NCBI RefSeq assembly: GCF_025118155.1
Contig: NW_026251387.1
Coordinates: forward strand, 943,001-1,007,000
Direction of reading: 5' to 3'
Length of the DNA stretch: 64,000 bases
Source of the DNA: Cokeromyces recurvatus
Lineage: Eukaryota; Mucoromycota; Mucoromycetes; Mucorales; Mucoraceae
The stretch's first letter is position 1. Each line of letters begins with the position of its first letter. This document shows positions 45,328-56,117 of the stretch, in pieces. A program made the translations under genes and the position numbers. The notes beneath the pieces are model-generated. The model was not told where the DNA came from, did no database searches, and saw only the letters and a program-made list of their open reading frames with translations.

Positions 45328-47450
45328 ATGTCAGCTGGCAAAGTGTACTCTGCCGTATACTCTGGTGTTCAAGTTTATGAAATGATGATTCATGGTATTG
45401 CTACCATGGTTCGTGGAGAAGATTCTTATTTAAATGCTACGCAAATTTTAAAAGTAGCAGGCTTTGAAAAGACAAGAAGATCCAAAATCCTCGAAAGAGA
45501 AGTATTAACGGGTGAACATGAGAAAGTACAGGGTGGATATGGAAAATATCAAGGAACTTGGTAAATATAAATATATGAGCTTTCAACAATTAAAAAAGTT
45601 TTGTAAATTCATATATTTTACTTTTTAGGATTCCATTTGAAAGAGGGAAGCAATTAGCAGAGAAATATGAAGTATTAGATAGGCTAATGCCTTTATTAAA
45701 CTTTGATCCTTCAACTCTAAAAGATAAAAAAGATAATGACGACTTAAAACAAGAAGAGGGAGCATCTTCTTCAGGTCCTTTAGCTTTACCAGCGCCTCCT
45801 TCACCCAACAACAATACAGAAGAATTTCCCAAATCACAAAAGAGGCCATTCCATCAATCAAAGCAACAGACATCACGCAAGAAGCTTAAACTTGTGGGTG
45901 TTTCACCAGAGCCCTATCTTTTAGAAGATCCTTTTTATGAACATCATCGCAATCTTTTAATGAGCATCTTTCTTTCTGATGACCCTGAGGACACACCATC
46001 ATTAGTTACCTCAGCCCTTTTAACCAAAGATCTTAATATTGATTTAGTTATCGACGAACAGGGCCACACTGCACTTCACTGGGCTGCTGCTTTGGGTCGG
46101 TTACAAATTGTTAAACTCTTAATACAGAATGGCGCTAATGTCTGTCGCGTTAATTATGAGGGTGAAACACCCCTAATGCGTGCAGCCATGATTACTTGCT
46201 GCTATGAAAATAAATGCTTTGGTGACATGGTTGACTTGATGGCAGAAGCAATTCCTGTCACAGATAAACGAGGACGCACCGTTCTACATCATATTGCTCT
46301 AACAGCTTCTGTAGAAGGCTTTACAGATGCAGCTATCTATTATGTAAAACGATTTGTGAAGGCCGTGCCTAAGAAAAGTATTCTCAAAAATATTTTGAAT
46401 GTGAAGGATACACATTATTATGAGTCAGCATTGGCCATTGCCTTAAGGATTGAATGTCAAGATATTGCCGACGTTTTAATTAAGCATGGTGCCTTGGTAA
46501 GAAAAAAAAACAAAATATTAAAAATTATGAATTAATTTTACTAAATATTTATTACTATAGGATCCATTAATATCTAACATAGATGATAACGATGAACTTG
46601 AGTTTGAACCAACAAAATATGAAAACAATCCAAAAGGGCAAGAATTATTAAAATGTAAGTTCAATTATGTTTTATTGATTTACGATTCATACTTAATCTT
46701 TTCATAGCTGTCGAACATATGATTCAAAAGCTTGAAGACGATTATAAAGAACAGTTAAAAAAACGAGATTTGGAAGTATTCAAATTAAAAAAGGAATTAC
46801 ACATGATAAAATACGAGCTAAGAGAAGCGCATCGAAGGCTTGAATTACCTGTTTCTATGCAATTGGCAGAATCTCGAAAGAGGATACATGAACTAGAAGA
46901 CAAGTTAAACGCATATGATGAGCTTATGGGCGAAGATACCCTACAAGACGCTCCACACACAGATAACAAGCTGGAAAAGAAAGTTAAAACGTTACAGCAT
47001 CAACTAGAGTCCAGTACAAAACTTGTGGAGAAGCTTCAGGCTGAATTAGAAGCAGAGAAAAAGAGAGCAAATGAAAAGGAAATGGAATATCGACGCTTAA
47101 TTGCTAGTAGTTGTGGTTTACCTATTGAAAAAGTAGATGCATTGGTTCAACCCTTAACGTTAGCTATTGAGAGTGATCCACCAGATTTGGATATGATGCG
47201 TGTCATTGGATTTATGGAAAGACTTCGTTCAAATAATACTACAAGCTCACCTTCTGTTGCAACAAATTATGCTAGTCCTTCTACACCTAATAACATGACT
47301 ACTGTTATTGCCAGTACTCCTCCTACAGTTATTAATAACTCCACTACATCTACTAATATGAATAACACTACTATACCTGCCAATAGTCTAAGCACTGTTA
47401 CTACTAACGTCACTGCTACATCTGAAACAACTGATGCTGTGCCCATTTAA
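45328..47450 (+). CDS. APSES/ankyrin transcription factor, Swi4/Mbp1 (MBF) type
   Basis: Predicted 645-aa DNA-binding subunit of an MBF/SBF-like G1/S regulator. Exons 45328-45560, 45629-46496, 46561-46654 and 46708-47450 (1,938 nt). The N-terminal APSES/KilA-N domain (residues 1-105) reads [52 protein letters not shown] over the splice into [13 protein letters not shown], the classic Mbp1/Res order. Ankyrin repeats follow at about 210-375 ([35 protein letters not shown]). After these comes a coiled coil (about 400-530) and an Asn/Thr-rich tail. The last third in yeast and fission yeast mediates Swi6/Cdc10 binding. The intron in the APSES domain splits the GTW codon. Confidence 0.93.
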
Positions 47451-47628
47451 ATTATTATTGTTTTATTTTTATTTTTACTTTTATTGTATATACATGAATC
47501 GCATATATTCCATTTATTTTTATTTTATTTTATTTTTTTTTATTTTTATATATATATTTTTTTTTGTACATGAATTATTATATCACTTGAAGATTAGTTT
47601 ATCTAGTACTAATAAATAATTGTATTAA

Positions 47629-49387
47629 TTATTTCTTATATTTTTTACTTAATTGCCAATCCTCTTCAGCGCAATCAGCAATCATTTCTCCGATGGCAAA
47701 ACCAGCAGTGCAAGCGGGACTCGGTGCATTACGCACATTCATCACCAAGCCATCTAAAACCTGACGTTCCACAATGAAATCAGCTGCGGCTTTGCCACCA
47801 CTTTCAAAGACTTGAGCCATAACGCCAGCGAAACTAGGCTCTACCATGTCCCCACTTAAACCTGGTACATACTTTTGAGCACTTTTCAAAAACGCTCTCT
47901 TATTCAAATCTCTATAGACCTCACCAAATGAGAGGTTCAAATTCTTGAGTGCAAAGGACCACAAGTTAATGTTCATTATATTATCCCATATATCTTTGAG
48001 TTGCATATCCCAGAAGCGATAACCCTCACGACTGAAGGTGATACAAGCACCGGGCCCGACAATCATTTGATGGCCACGACGTACATCCACAGTAGGGGTA
48101 AAGTGAACTCCGACGGGGATACCACCTCCACTAGGTACTGGATAGATGTTATGTCGAACCAAGGTACGATACTCAGGTTTCAATTGATAGTAAGTGCCAC
48201 GGAAAGTAACAATCTTGTGCTGATGAGGATTTCCTCCTGCTAGGCCAGCTAATCGATCGGCGTAAAGGCCACCGCAGGTAATTACATTGTCTGCAGTCAC
48301 CTCTAATTGAGGGCCATCCATATATTTTTCGCCGCCAGAAATAACAATTTTCTGATCGGAGGATTTGCGAAATTGTTTAGCTTCAAAGGAAGTTTTGATA
48401 TCTACACGTCTATAATAATCAATAAATTTATAAATAAAATAAATAAATATAGCAATGCGGGTTTTATTTATTTATTTATTCATTTATTTATTTACCCTGA
48501 TTTCCTTAATTCATTTGCTATACATTGACCTACTAACCAATAATTAACAATGCCTGTATTAGGCGAATACAATGCACTATAGGCTTTCACATTTGGTTCC
48601 AACTCAGTAATCTATATATATAAAAAAAAAATATCATTGTTACTTTATATATATGTGTATATATATTTATATACCTCTTTACTATATATAATCTTTAATC
48701 CTTTTACTCCATTGGCTGTACCTTGTCGATACAGTTTTTCAACTTGCTCATGTTCTTTTTCATTACATGCTACAACAAGTTTACCACAGCGTTCTACAGG
48801 TAAATTATGCTCTTCACAATAAGCATACATTAAGTCTGCGCCTCTAGTACAAGTGTGCGCCATTCGAGACCCAGGTTGATAATAAATACCTGCATGTATC
48901 TATAATATATAAAAACCAAAATAAAAAGAAATAAAATAAAATAAATAATGAAAGCCTATTGTTAACTATAAGAGTAAAACTTTACCACACCAGAATTATG
49001 TCCTGTTTGTTGACCTGCTACCTCAGCTTCCTTTTCTAGCAATACCACCTTCATCGTAGGATATCGACGTATAAGTTCTCTTGCAGTCGCTAAGCCTACA
49101 ATGCCACCACCTACAACAGCGACATCAAAATGGTCATGACCCACTGTTTTTAATGGATCAGGATGACAATAATTCTCAGCTCTCAATGAGCCTAACAGTG
49201 TCTCAACGCCTTCATTTTTCGAACCACCTTCACCAGGTAGATGCTCCCATAGCTTTTGATTACCGTTATCTAGCTTATTAATAACAGATGTGATTGGCTG
49301 TTGATGATAACAGGCAATAGCAGATGGCCTTAAATATGAAGATATAATTCGTTTATTAACAAGACGAGCAGTATGGCTTCTTAACAT
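47629..49387 (-). CDS. L2HGDH: L-2-hydroxyglutarate dehydrogenase, mitochondrial FAD enzyme
   Basis: Predicted 507-aa flavoprotein oxidising L-2-hydroxyglutarate to 2-oxoglutarate. Exons 49387-48986, 48899-48675, 48611-48496 and 48409-47629 (1,524 nt). The N-terminus is Arg/Ser-rich without acidic residues ([20 protein letters not shown]), a likely mitochondrial presequence. The FAD Rossmann motif [19 protein letters not shown] starts at about residue 88 and is followed by [20 protein letters not shown] over the first splice and [11 protein letters not shown], the family signature. Later blocks: [41 protein letters not shown] and the C-terminal [18 protein letters not shown]. The spacer between presequence and FAD motif is about 60 residues. 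Convergent with the APSES/ankyrin gene (179 bp between stops). Confidence 0.95.
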
Positions 49388-49577
49388 AATTATATCAACA
49401 CGCTTTTTTATATATATATAAAAAAAACAATAAAAAAAAGATGAAATAAAATAAAATAAATTACAGAAAGTACATCTTTTTATATCTCTAAAACTCTCCG
49501 TATTTTTCCTATTCTATTGTTTACCATTTTATCCCGACACAACAATAAGTATTAAATCAATTATGGCAAAAGGTTTC

Positions 49578-49611
<34 letters not shown>

Positions 49612-49648
49612 TTTCTTCTTTTTTTTTCTCCTTCTCGAATTGTTTTAT

Positions 49649-50374
49649 TTAAACACCACCTTTTTTCACATTAAAAAAGCTTTTAATCACAAATACTTGT
49701 AAACAAGCCATTGAAACAATAGCCAAACTCTCTAAAAATGCAAACCAAAAGATCCTATTTTCTGTACTAGCAACAGTAGCCGAATTACGATTTTCACGCG
49801 TTCTGAAATACTTTTGTGTGCGGGCAATATTTGTTAGAGTACCTGATAACCTAAACAAGGTCTCTTCCATCTCCGTCAATTGCTGGTCATTACCTCCATC
49901 TTTCTTCACAATAAATTCTGGGCGTACTTCATGTTCAACGCTAATTTCGAAATCCACTAGTTTCTCGGCAAAGGTTGACATATCGTTGGAAAAGCAAAAG
50001 GAATATTCTCCTACTTGGTTAGCAGTAAAGACGAAATCGCCTTGACGTTCTCGTTCTCCTTTAAGAATGCTATCATCTTGTGGATCTTTGACCTCATAAT
50101 CAATGTCAAATGCACCGCCTTGTTGAACCTTCAGAATGTATATATATATACTAAATGATCAATCCTTAAAAATCAAAATGTATATAGAATAACTTACAGC
50201 AAAATAAAACCCGACTTTTTTGCCTGGTTTATCTGCCCAAACATAGAAACAGGCATCTTCATTAGCAGAGAGCTCATAAGTTAAAGCTGTAGCATTAGTA
50301 GAGTTAGGTCCAAATAATGTTACTAAAAGCACTATAAAGAATAATAATACTATTCTACTTTGTTGATACAACAT
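49649..50374 (-). CDS. p24 (emp24/gp25L) cargo receptor
   Basis: Predicted 218-aa type I membrane protein of COPI/COPII vesicles. Exons 50374-50198 and 50128-49649 (657 nt). A signal peptide (about residues 1-29: RIVLLFFIVLLVTLFG) precedes the GOLD domain: TYELSANEDACFYVWADKPG, FYFAVQQGGAFDIDYEVKDP, GDFVFTANQVGEYSFCFSND. The two conserved Cys, in ACFYV and SFCFS, form the GOLD disulfide. A coiled-coil neck is followed by the transmembrane helix (FWFAFLESLAIVSMACLQVF) and a short tail with FF and KK (KSFFNVKKGGV), as used for coat binding. The pattern is closest to the gamma-type Erp proteins. The intron lies inside the GOLD domain. Confidence 0.93.
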
Positions 50375-50948
50375 TATTTTTTTTTTTTTAAAAAAAATAG
50401 AAAATAATAATAATAATAAAATAACAATTTTAATACTTTGTTTCTTTGTCTCCTCCCCCACTTTTTTTTGTCCAATTTTTTTTTTTTTTTTTTTTTTTTT
50501 TAGCTGGCGATATTCCATTGGGAGATTTATTGTGGTTACTCCACACTATTTTTTATTTTATTTTTACGTAATCTGCTTTTTATTTATCTTTTTTTTTTTT
50601 TTTTTTTTTTGCTTTCATAAATAAATTGAATGGTTTTTCACATGCCGATATACTTTAAAGTATGGTATAATTTTGAGAAAAGGAATAGTATAAAATATCT
50701 TCATAATACAAAGGGAAGACTTCTTTTGATAAAGAAAAAGAAAAAGAAAAAAGGATCTTCAAGCTTATAACAGAACAATAAAATCATTTACTTTCATGTC
50801 ATAATATAAATCAATTTTGTCTCATATTGACTTTAATTGTTTCAAAACTATCTAATTTATGCTCTCGTAAATAATATAATAAAACTGCATTTTAATATGT
50901 TTAAATGTGTTTATTATCACGCGTGAACACAATCCTGATACGGTATAC

Positions 50949-51826
50949 TTAATTCGACAAAACAACAGTAACAAAGTCTTTTAAAGAAAAAAAAAAAGCA
51001 AAAGATTAGAACCAGGGGGGAAAAGGAAGGAAAAGAAAACTAAAACATTAAAATAGAGTAACTTACCAACATAGTTAATACGACCATCTTTACCAACTTC
51101 GACTTCCTTTAAAAGTTCATTTACTTCTTCTTCACTTAATTTTTCACCAAGGTTGGTCAAAACTATAACATAAAAAAAAAACTCATGAATTTCAAGGATA
51201 ACAAAATCGACTTTATTTTCCTTTTACCATAACGTAATTCACCAGCAGAAATATATCCGTCTCCTTCTTTATCAAAAACTTGGAATCCCTGAATAAATTC
51301 TTGAGCAGAACCTGCAGGTTTGAAGCCATCAGGACGCGTAAGAATAGATAAAAAGGTACCAAAGTCGATATCAAATTCTAAAAAGAAAAAAAAAAAAAGG
51401 GGAAAAGGTATCCACCCAATTTCATTAAAACAGAACTCTTTTACTCAACTACTAATTATAATTTACCTTGAGTTTCAGGTACACCTTTTGATTTTGCAGT
51501 GTCCTTGATGAGTTCTTGTACTTCAGCTTGAGTAGGGTTTTGACCAAGACCTCTTAAAAGGTCACCCAAGTTGGTAGAAGAAACTGTGCTGTTACCTTTC
51601 TTATCATACAAAGAAAAGGCTTCCTTCCATTCTGAATAAATAAAGAAAAAACAAAACAAAAGAAAAAAAAGTAAGATGATGTAGTTACAAAAAAAAAAAA
51701 AGGCCCAATGAGGATTTTACCATCAAGTTGTTCTTGAGTAGGCTGAATAAAGAAAAAAAACAAAATAATATTAGTTTAATAATTTATGTACATGTGTTCA
51801 TTTATTATACATACTGCTTTGCTCAT
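50949..51826 (-). CDS. cdc4: essential myosin light chain (Cdc4/Mlc1 type), EF-hand protein
   Basis: Predicted 157-aa light chain; six exons: 51826-51815, 51742-51721, 51631-51467, 51377-51228, 51162-51067 and 50977-50949 (474 nt). The first exon encodes just MSKA. The core is a four-EF-hand, calmodulin-like fold in which the landmarks match fission-yeast Cdc4: [75 protein letters not shown] and [15 protein letters not shown]. The first hand lacks canonical Ca ligands, whereas the third loop ([12 protein letters not shown]) is nearly canonical. Such light chains bind the IQ neck of type II and V myosins and are needed for the cytokinetic ring and vesicle transport. The last exon, reached by an AAAAG acceptor, gives the family-like end DFVTVVLSN. 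Confidence 0.9.
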
Positions 51827-52879
51827 GATAGATGTTATAAAAGATGAGTTATATACTAAAAAAAAAAAGAAAAGGCAATAATTTAATAAAAAAAAAATTA
51901 ATACCAAATAAAATTATCATCGGAGCTCAAAAAACAGCTAATTTATGAGTTATATCCTCCGTTCAATTTTTAAACGTAATTTCTACTATACTTAATGACC
52001 TCAGTCATATTATCATTCCTTGAGATAGTAGCCGTTCTTTAAAAATAATCCTTCTCATATATAGAGAGATACAGTTGCTTAATTATAGAATTTCATATTA
52101 AACTAAGAATAAGCTTTAGGCTATGAGTCAAACTTCAAGAAGAAAAACAATCAACAAACTTCCATATCAAAACAGGCCTCTTTACAGAATTACATTTATC
52201 CTTATTGAATTGTAGATATTGCTATATAGAACTTCTGCTGAAACAAAACAAAAAAATAGATGAAGGACAGTATAGTTTGAGGCGGTTTATAAAAATAAAT
52301 CTTGAATCAAAGAATAATGTGTTAGGAAACAATATTTAGTATTCAAATATATACATCTTTTTCTTGAATTAAGAAGAAGCTGATTTATGGATTACGTAGC
52401 AGTCAGTCTATAATTATGAAAAAATTAAACCAACATAAGGATTGTAAATTGTTTAGTTTGAGCAAATCCTCCTTTTATATGTGCATATTCTATTTTATCA
52501 TGAAATATTATATATGTATGTATATATACACATAGACATGTTTAGAGATAATATAATATCTTATACTTAAGAGAATTCGATATCAATAGCTTAAACTCAA
52601 AATTATAAGAATATTTTGATGATTTATCTTCATCTTTAATATATTGTAAATATCGACAAGCTGATTTTATATTTTTATTTTTTTTTGCGTGCGTATGTTT
52701 ATATATTTTATTATATAGAAGCTATATAGTTAAATAGATATAATAGTATAATTATTTATACGAGATATTTTCGACATAAAGTTGGGAGGATGGGGAGGGG
52801 AGAAGAAGGAAGGGGGGTTCTTTTTTTTTTCTTTAAGTGACATTCATGTATGACGCAGCATAACAATCCATTATCCTTT
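51827..52879. other. intergenic region
   Basis: About 1 kb of AT-rich DNA between the myosin light-chain start and the stop of the zinc-finger array gene (same strand). No open frame of interest. A G-rich strip (GGGAGGATGGGGAGGGGAG) lies at 52784-52802 just beyond the zinc-finger gene's stop codon. Confidence 0.5.
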
Positions 52880-55800
52880 TTAAATTTTAGATGGCTTCAT
52901 CTTGTGCTTATCCCTCAAATGCCTTGTGTAGTTTTTACGCCTTAGAAACGTTATCTTACATGCGCGACAATAATTATTTGGATCATAAACATCAGGCACA
53001 AGATTTGACTTTGATGTGTTCCGTTGTCCTCTAATAGATAATGAATCTGATTCCATCCTATGTTTCTCTTTTAAATGTTCACGATAAAGGCTACGATTAA
53101 CAAAATCAATATTGCACTTATTGCAGCGGTTATCAACGTCATTGTGTATTTGTTGAACGGGGATTGCTTCAAGGGGCGTTGTAAATGTTACTTTATGCTT
53201 GTCTTTGGTATGTTTCCTGTAACCACCGTCGTCTTCGTGGTTATTTATTGACCTAGACTCAGCATCACGTGTGATTAAGGGTGTTAAACGCATCTTGTGC
53301 TTATCGCGAAGATGCCTTCTGTAGCCTGCTTTATTAGAAAATTTGGCCTCACATGATTGACAATAGTTGTTAAGATCGTGAATGTTCGGTTCAATATCTG
53401 GTTTGGCCACGTAAGATGCTAAAAGAGGTACCAGCTTGATTTTGTGGATATTTTTAAGATGAGTTCGATAATGTCCGTTAGTGGTATACTGTCTTTCGCA
53501 AACATTACAATAATGGTTAGGGTCATCGATATTGAGTATAGGATCTGACGAGGATGGTGCCACTACAGTATTATGTCTTTGTCGAATAGATGTCGATATC
53601 GCTGGATCTGAAGTCTTTTTCGTGGATTTTATTTGATGAAAGATACGAATATGTCTTTTGTAAACAGTATCATTGGGAAATTTCATCTCACAAGCGCGAC
53701 AAAAAAAATGGGGATCATCCGCATTGGGTTCTACACCTGGTTTAGATGGATGAAAAAGTTTAAAGTGTTGGCGGTAACTAGTTTCTGTCATATATTCAAC
53801 TTTACAAGAATAGCAGTAAAGAAAAGGATTATTGATCGTTATTTGTTGTCTTATTACACGTTTTGCTTTCCTTCGATGAACATTTTTCATATGCTTTTTT
53901 AAATTATATTTGTTTGAATATGTTTTGTTGCAAATATTACAACAACTATCGGAGTTATTTACACTTTGTTCATTCGTAGGTATTTTGCTAATGGTATAAA
54001 GGATTTTCGGTTTTTTAGTGACCATCTTGTGAACATTCCTTAAATGCTTTTTGTAAACCTCTCCGCATGAATACACCCTTTCACAAGATCGACAAAAGAA
54101 ATTTGGGTCGTTTATATCAGGTATAACTCCTGGCTTAAGGTTAGGACGAGTATACTTTAGTTGTGTTGCAAGGTTTACCAGATTATGTGCCCTTCTGAGA
54201 TGTCTTTTGTAACTGGTATTATGGGCATATTTTATATCACAAATACGACAGTAGAAGTTTGGATTTTTCAGATCTAGTTCATCCTCATCTATTTCAGTAT
54301 TCTCTGGTTCATTATTCTCTGGTTCATCATTCTCATTTGTTTCTTCTGGATCATCACTGCTTATTGATCTTAAATCATCCTTTTCCGTCTCCAAAAACGA
54401 TTCAACTAATTCTAAACCCTGGAAGTAATCATCACCTTTGCCATTCTCTATCAAAGAAATCATTGAAGGACTCACTATGATTTTATGAATATTTTTAAGA
54501 TGAGTGTTGTAACTATAAATATTTGCATATGTTTTATCACAGGAACGACAATAGTTGTTAGGATCGTTTATGTCAGGTTCAATTTCTGGCCTTACTATGG
54601 TTGTTCTAACTGCGGGTTCTACAATGATATTGTGCACTTTTTTAAATGCGCTCTATAGCCGTAAGTGTCGGCATAGATGTAGTCACAAGAACGGCAGTAG
54701 TGTTTAGGATCCCTAGGATTTGGCCTAACGTCAGGTCTAGGTACGCGCATCTTTCTAACCGGTTTCATTCGTATATTGTGAACCTTTTCAAGATGTACTG
54801 TATAGCCATAGACACTTGCATATTTACGATTACAGATCCGACAATACTTGTTGGGGCCCTTAGGATCTGGCTCAGTATCTGAATTTAATGCAGAAGATTT
54901 TGCCTGGTCCTCTAATTCAATATTATGAAATTTGGCTAAATGTTTTTTAAATGAGTAGCTACTAGAATATGTATGATCACATGAACAGCAGTAGAAGTTA
55001 GGATCCTTGGGGTTTGGTTTAAGATCTGGATAACGAATGGGATTGTTCATATTTTGTGGTGGTGGAGGTAATTCGATGATGATGTTATGAAAGTTTTTAA
55101 GATGATCTCTAAAACTACGATTACTAGAATATGTATGATCACAGGAGCGACAATACAAATTGGGATCTTTGGGATCTGGTTGAAGATTTGAATAACGAAT
55201 AGGACGTTTAAGTTTCTCATTAGTTGATGGTGGCTCCACTATAATGTTTTTATGAAATTGGGCAAGATGAGTACGAAAGCTACGAAAACTAGAATAGGTG
55301 TGATCGCAAGACCTACAATAAAAGTTTGGATCTTTGGGATCAGGCTCAAGTTCTGGATAACGGATAGGACAATTAATACTCTGCATAGATAGTCGCGATG
55401 GTGGCGGTTCCACAATAATGTTATGAAATTTTGCAAGGTGGTGTTTGAAGCTGCGAAAACTGGAGTATACATGATCACACGATCTACAATAAAAATTGGG
55501 ATCATTGGGATCTGGTTTGATATCTGGATAACGAATAGGACGGTTACTATTTTGTGGAGGTGAGGGGTTCTCTATTATGATATCGTGAAAACGTCTTAGA
55601 TGTGTCCTAAAACTGTAGGCACTAGAATATGAATGATCGCATGAACGACAATAAAAATCAGGATCACTAGGGTCTGGTTCAAGATCTGGATAACGAATAG
55701 GACAATTTATTTTTTGAGTAGGTAGTTCTATTGCGAAGCTATGAAAATTTTTAAGATGTGATTTGTAGATAAGTTTACTGGTATATGTTCTGTCGCAGAC

Positions 55801-56058
55801 ACAGCAATAAAAATCAGGGTCATTTATATCTGGTACTAAAATAGATTACGAATATTAACCAACGTGCCTTTTGGTAACAACAAAAAAAATAAGCGTACCT
55901 CTTGTATTTTCTGTTAGTATTTCATCTTCTTCTATGTCCATATCGTATATTGTACCTTGCTTTTGAATTAAGCCCCTATATTCATACTCTGCGCTGGATA
56001 GCGAATTTATTCCTTGTCCTATCTCTATTGCTTCATTAGAATACATATTTTGTATCAT
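52880..56058 (-). CDS. tandem C2H2 zinc-finger array protein with -1 frameshift
   Basis: Exon 1 56058-55899 and exon 2 55835-52880; as one product with a -1 shift it would be about 1,038 aa. After a 53-residue acidic leader there are 18 intact C2H2 units plus one lacking its CxxC half, spaced about 54-70 residues. Each has the form CxxC-x12-HxxxH followed by a linker with a repeated PDxxDPN-type phrase before the next YCRSC. Examples: FYCRSCDHTYSSFRSFRTHL, HYCNVCERQYTTNGHYRTHL. The frame is open from exon 2 to unit 8, where HLKK continues as CTISL and stops (54619); the -1 frame resumes KVHNIIVEP and stays open for about 580 codons. The switch lies in TTTAAAAAAG. A missing A in the assembly, a real mutation or programmed frameshifting are all possible. 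Fingers this widely spaced may bind nucleic acid or proteins; function unknown. Confidence 0.8.
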
Positions 56059-56080
56059 TATATGATACTAAAAATAAAAA

Positions 56081-56117
<37 letters not shown>

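Noticed and set aside
45590..45876. Two minus-strand frames over exon 2 of the APSES/ankyrin gene
   Set aside because: Shadow frames of a gene with strong domain evidence.
48001..48243. 80-codon plus-strand frame
   Set aside because: Lies antisense to the conserved core of L2HGDH; a shadow of that gene.
53633..53902. 89-codon and 54259-54480 plus-strand frames
   Set aside because: Antisense to the zinc-finger array; composition explained by its repeats.
54600..54660. An intron to explain the zinc-finger frame change
   Set aside because: The only GT...AG pair near the junction would be about 19 nt, too short to splice.
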